A stretch of DNA of 64,000 nucleotides from NCBI GenBank assembly GCA_036490215.1, contig DASXEH010000095.1:1-64000 (forward strand). The letters run 5' to 3'. Both the position numbers and the translations under genes were made by a program. This document shows, piece by piece, positions 61,686 to 64,000 of the stretch. Position 1 is the first letter of the stretch. Each line of letters begins with the position of its first letter. Source of the DNA: JASHSH01 sp036490215. Lineage in GTDB: Bacteria; Pseudomonadota; Alphaproteobacteria; Rhodospirillales; Magnetospirillaceae. Under the pieces are notes generated by a model. That model searched no databases. It worked only from the letters and a program-made list of their open reading frames with translations, and was not told the origin of the DNA.

Positions 61686-64000
61686 AGTATTTCGCCTGCG
61701 GGTGCAGGATGACGATCGCCGAAGTGCTCTGCTCGGGATCGAGCTGGAACTCGTCGGTCAGCTTCACGCCGATCCGGTCTGCGCCCAGCAGCTTCAGCAG
61801 CGCTTCCTGGTCTTCCAGCTTCGGGCAGGCAGGATAGCCGAACGAATAGCGCGAGCCGCGATAGTTCTGCTTCAGCATCTCATCCATATCGCGGGCATCC
61901 TCGGCGCCGAAGCCGAGCTCGTTGCGGATACGGGTGTGCACATATTCCGCCAGCGACTCGGCCATCTCGACCGAGAGACCATGCAGATAGAGATAGTCGC
62001 GATAGCGGTTCTCGGCGAACCATTGGCGCGCCACTTCGCTGGCGGTGCTGCCCATGGTGACGACCTGCAGGCCGATCACGTCGCGTTCATTGGCGGCCAC
62101 ATCGCGTACGAAATCGGCGATGCATAACCCGCCTTCGGTACCTTGGCGCGGGAAGGAAAAGCGGGTCAGCTCGGTCGAGCCGTCTTCGGCGAATAGAATG
62201 ATCGAATCGCCTTCGCTGGCGCATTTCCAATAGCCGTAAGCCGCCTGCGGGCGAAGGATGTTCTCCTTGGCGCATTGCTTCAGCATATCCATGGCGATGG
62301 GCCGCAACTCCTTATGCGCCCATTCCTTCCATTCCTCGATGCGCTTGCCCTGTTTGCGATAGCCCCAATGGAATTGGAACAGCATCGTCTCGTTCAGATA
62401 CGCCGTCAGGTTCTGCAGCGGCACTTTTTCGAGAAGGCGCGGACCCCAGAAGGGCGGCACCGGCACCTGATACTGCTTCGCCAGCTCGGCGCGGCGCAGC
62501 TTTAATTCCTCAAGATCGACCGGGCGCGTCGGCGTGCGCGCCGAGAAGCGCGATTTGCGGTCGGCCGTGGGGTGCGCCAGGCGGCGCGCCTTGATCGTCT
62601 GCAGATGATCGTCGAACTTGCCTTCGACCACATGGCTCATCAGTTCGAGCCCATCGAACGCGTCGCGCGCATAGGCCACGCGGCCGGGGCCGTAGGCGGC
62701 CACGCAATCGGTCTCGACATAGGCACGTGTCAGTGCGGCACCGCCCAGGAAGACGGGCAGATCGATGCCTTCGCGTGTCAATTCTTCGAGGTTCTCGCGC
62801 ATCACCACGGTCGATTTGACCAGCAGACCCGACATGCCGATCGCATCGGCCTTGTGTTCCTTGGCCGCGGCCAGGATCGCCGCCACCGGCTGCTTGATGC
62901 CGAGATTGACGACGCGATAGCCGTTATTGGTCAGGATGATGTCGACCAGGTTCTTACCGATGTCGTGCACATCGCCCTTCACGGTGGCGAGGACGATCGT
63001 GCCTTTGGCCTGGCCACCGGCCCGTTCCATATAGGGTTCCAGATAGGCCACGGCTGCTTTCATCGTCTCTGCCGATTGCAGCACGAAGGGCAATTGCATC
63101 TGGCCCGAGCCGAACAGCTCGCCCACGGTCTTCATGCCGTCGAGCAGCAGCGTGTTGATGATGTCGAGCGCGGGGTAAGTCTTCAGCGCATCGGCCAGGT
63201 CCTCGTCGAGGCCGTTGCGGTCGCCATCGACGATGCGCAGCTTCAACCGTTCCTCAACGGTCTCGGGCCGGGCACGCTCGACCTTGGCCACACCTTCGCG
63301 GCCTTCGAACAACGCGATATAGGCCTGCAGCGGATCATAGTTCTCGCGGCGGCGGTCGAAGATCAGGTCCTCGGCCGTCTGCGCCTCTTCGGGCGCGATC
63401 TTGTGCAGCGGCACGATCTTGGCCACATGTACGATCGCGCCGGTCATGCCGCGCTTGACCGCATGGTCGAGGAACACCGAATTCAACACCGCGCGGGCCG
63501 CCGGCTTCAGGCCGAAGGAGACATTGGACACGCCCAGCGCGATCTGGCATTCGGGCAGTTCGCGCGCGATACGTTCGATCGCCAACAGCGTCTCAAGCGC
63601 CAGTTTGCGGTCGTCCTCGTTGCCGGTGCAGACCGTGAAGGTCAGCGGATCGAAGATCAGGTCCGAAGCCGGCAGGCCGTGCTTGTTGACGGCAAAATCA
63701 TAGAGGCGATGCGCCAGCTTCACCTTCGAATCGGCATCCTTGGTCATGCCGACTTCATCAATCGTCAGCGCGATCACCGAGGCGCCGAATTTGCGCGCAA
63801 GCTCCAGCCGCTTCGCCGCCGGCTCTTCGCCGTTCTCGAAATTGATCGAATTGATGATCGACTTGCCGCCATAGAGCTGCAGCGCCGCTTCGATCACCGG
63901 CAGCTCGGTCGAATCGATCACCAGCGGCGCGGTCACGGCGCCGCGCATCTTGGTCAGCAGCGCGGTCATGTCACGTATTTCGTCGCGGCCGACAAAGGCG
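61675..64000 (-). CDS. metH: Cobalamin-dependent methionine synthase, C-terminal part (truncated by window edge)
   Basis: The frame is open to the right edge, so the homocysteine-binding N-terminal module and part of the folate module lie outside. Counted from the Met at 63969, the visible protein has the end of the pterin-binding domain (LVIDSTELPVIEAAL), a B12-binding cap, the cobalamin-binding domain with the axial His in GDVHDIGKN near residue 335, and the SAM-dependent reactivation domain (about 480-764) with RYSFGYPACPKLEDQ. It transfers a methyl group from methyltetrahydrofolate via B12 to homocysteine. It consumes the cofactor made by the cob genes at the left of the window. Confidence 0.96.
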   Translation of the reverse strand, partial: AFVGRDEIRDMTALLTKMRGAVTAPLVIDSTELPVIEAALQLYGGKSIINSINFENGEEPAAKRLELARKFGASVIALTIDEVGMTKDADSKVKLAHRLYDFAVNKHGLPASDLIFDPLTFTVCTGNEDDRKLALETLLAIERIARELPECQIALGVSNVSFGLKPAARAVLNSVFLDHAVKRGMTGAIVHVAKIVPLHKIAPEEAQTAEDLIFDRRRENYDPLQAYIALFEGREGVAKVERARPETVEERLKLRIVDGDRNGLDEDLADALKTYPALDIINTLLLDGMKTVGELFGSGQMQLPFVLQSAETMKAAVAYLEPYMERAGGQAKGTIVLATVKGDVHDIGKNLVDIILTNNGYRVVNLGIKQPVAAILAAAKEHKADAIGMSGLLVKSTVVMRENLEELTREGIDLPVFLGGAALTRAYVETDCVAAYGPGRVAYARDAFDGLELMSHVVEGKFDDHLQTIKARRLAHPTADRKSRFSARTPTRPVDLEELKLRRAELAKQYQVPVPPFWGPRLLEKVPLQNLTAYLNETMLFQFHWGYRKQGKRIEEWKEWAHKELRPIAMDMLKQCAKENILRPQAAYGYWKCASEGDSIILFAEDGSTELTRFSFPRQGTEGGLCIADFVRDVAANERDVIGLQVVTMGSTASEVARQWFAENRYRDYLYLHGLSVEMAESLAEYVHTRIRNELGFGAEDARDMDEMLKQNYRGSRYSFGYPACPKLEDQEALLKLLGADRIGVKLTDEFQLDPEQSTSAIVILHPQAKYFTV

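Overview
The window is a contiguous, gene-dense piece of a high-GC alphaproteobacterial chromosome. Pointers are the split F0 operon atpI-atpB-atpE-atpF'-atpF with separate b and b' subunits and no F1 genes, rpsT just upstream of a dnaA-dnaN-recF-gyrB run, hflK-hflC next to a DegP-type protease, hrcA-grpE beside rph/rdgB/hemW, and several families of short palindromic repeats of a kind common in alphaproteobacteria. A Rhodospirillales-like relative would fit, but the sequence alone does not fix the genus.

Layout: 1-5646 is a cobalamin cluster (cobI end, a cbiG-cobJ fusion and cobM on +; cobC and cobS on -; cobT on +). 5756-12838 is the rpsT / dnaA-dnaN-recF-gyrB replication block. 13181-17417 is a lower-GC accessory stretch with a MurJ-like flippase containing a ten-G tract, two SAM methyltransferases and a GT4 glycosyltransferase. 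17473-20623 holds adenosine deaminase, an aldo/keto reductase and a divergent LysR regulator. 20649-25217 is a probable ureide/hydantoin module: MFS carrier, a hydantoin-racemase homologue without the usual cysteines, PuuE-type allantoinase, then a divergent FCD-type GntR regulator and a short FUSC membrane protein. Between puuE and gntR lie three direct repeats spaced exactly 21 bp apart, with a candidate puuE promoter inside them. 25205-26152 is a 2-hydroxyacid dehydrogenase.

26390-28842 is the F0 operon; 28997-30787 a membrane-anchored unknown and an MFS transporter; 30945-35564 ilvC, ilvN, ilvB and miaA; 35621-40378 serB, degP, hflC and hflK; 40584-44325 mrp (with a His-rich linker), a chemoreceptor and a DUF983 protein; 44322-47494 hemW, a secreted orphan, rdgB and rph; 47594-50237 an LCM-type methyltransferase, hrcA and grpE; 50520-55594 a secreted unknown, thpR, a TesA-type esterase and its divergent YbbA/YbbP-like ABC exporter; 55677-57237 a BI-1 family protein and pncA; 57409-59229 a CoA-binding/MetY fusion; 59632-61685 opgC overlapping an exported SGNH hydrolase; 61675 to the right edge is cobalamin-dependent metH. 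The B12 genes at the left and the B12-dependent methionine synthase at the right form a functional link, and MetY offers a separate sulfur-assimilation route to homocysteine.

Most of the window is ordinary core genome. The most promising points are the GntR/puuE module with its Cys-less racemase homologue and helically phased operator array, the CoA-binding/MetY fusion, the translationally overlapping opgC/SGNH pair, the poly-G tract in the flippase gene, and a 15-bp tandem triplication that rewrites the C-terminus of CobM at its convergent junction with cobC. I saw no rRNA, tRNA, CRISPR array, insertion sequence or prophage. Start codons given here are chosen by eye from Shine-Dalgarno spacing and family lengths.
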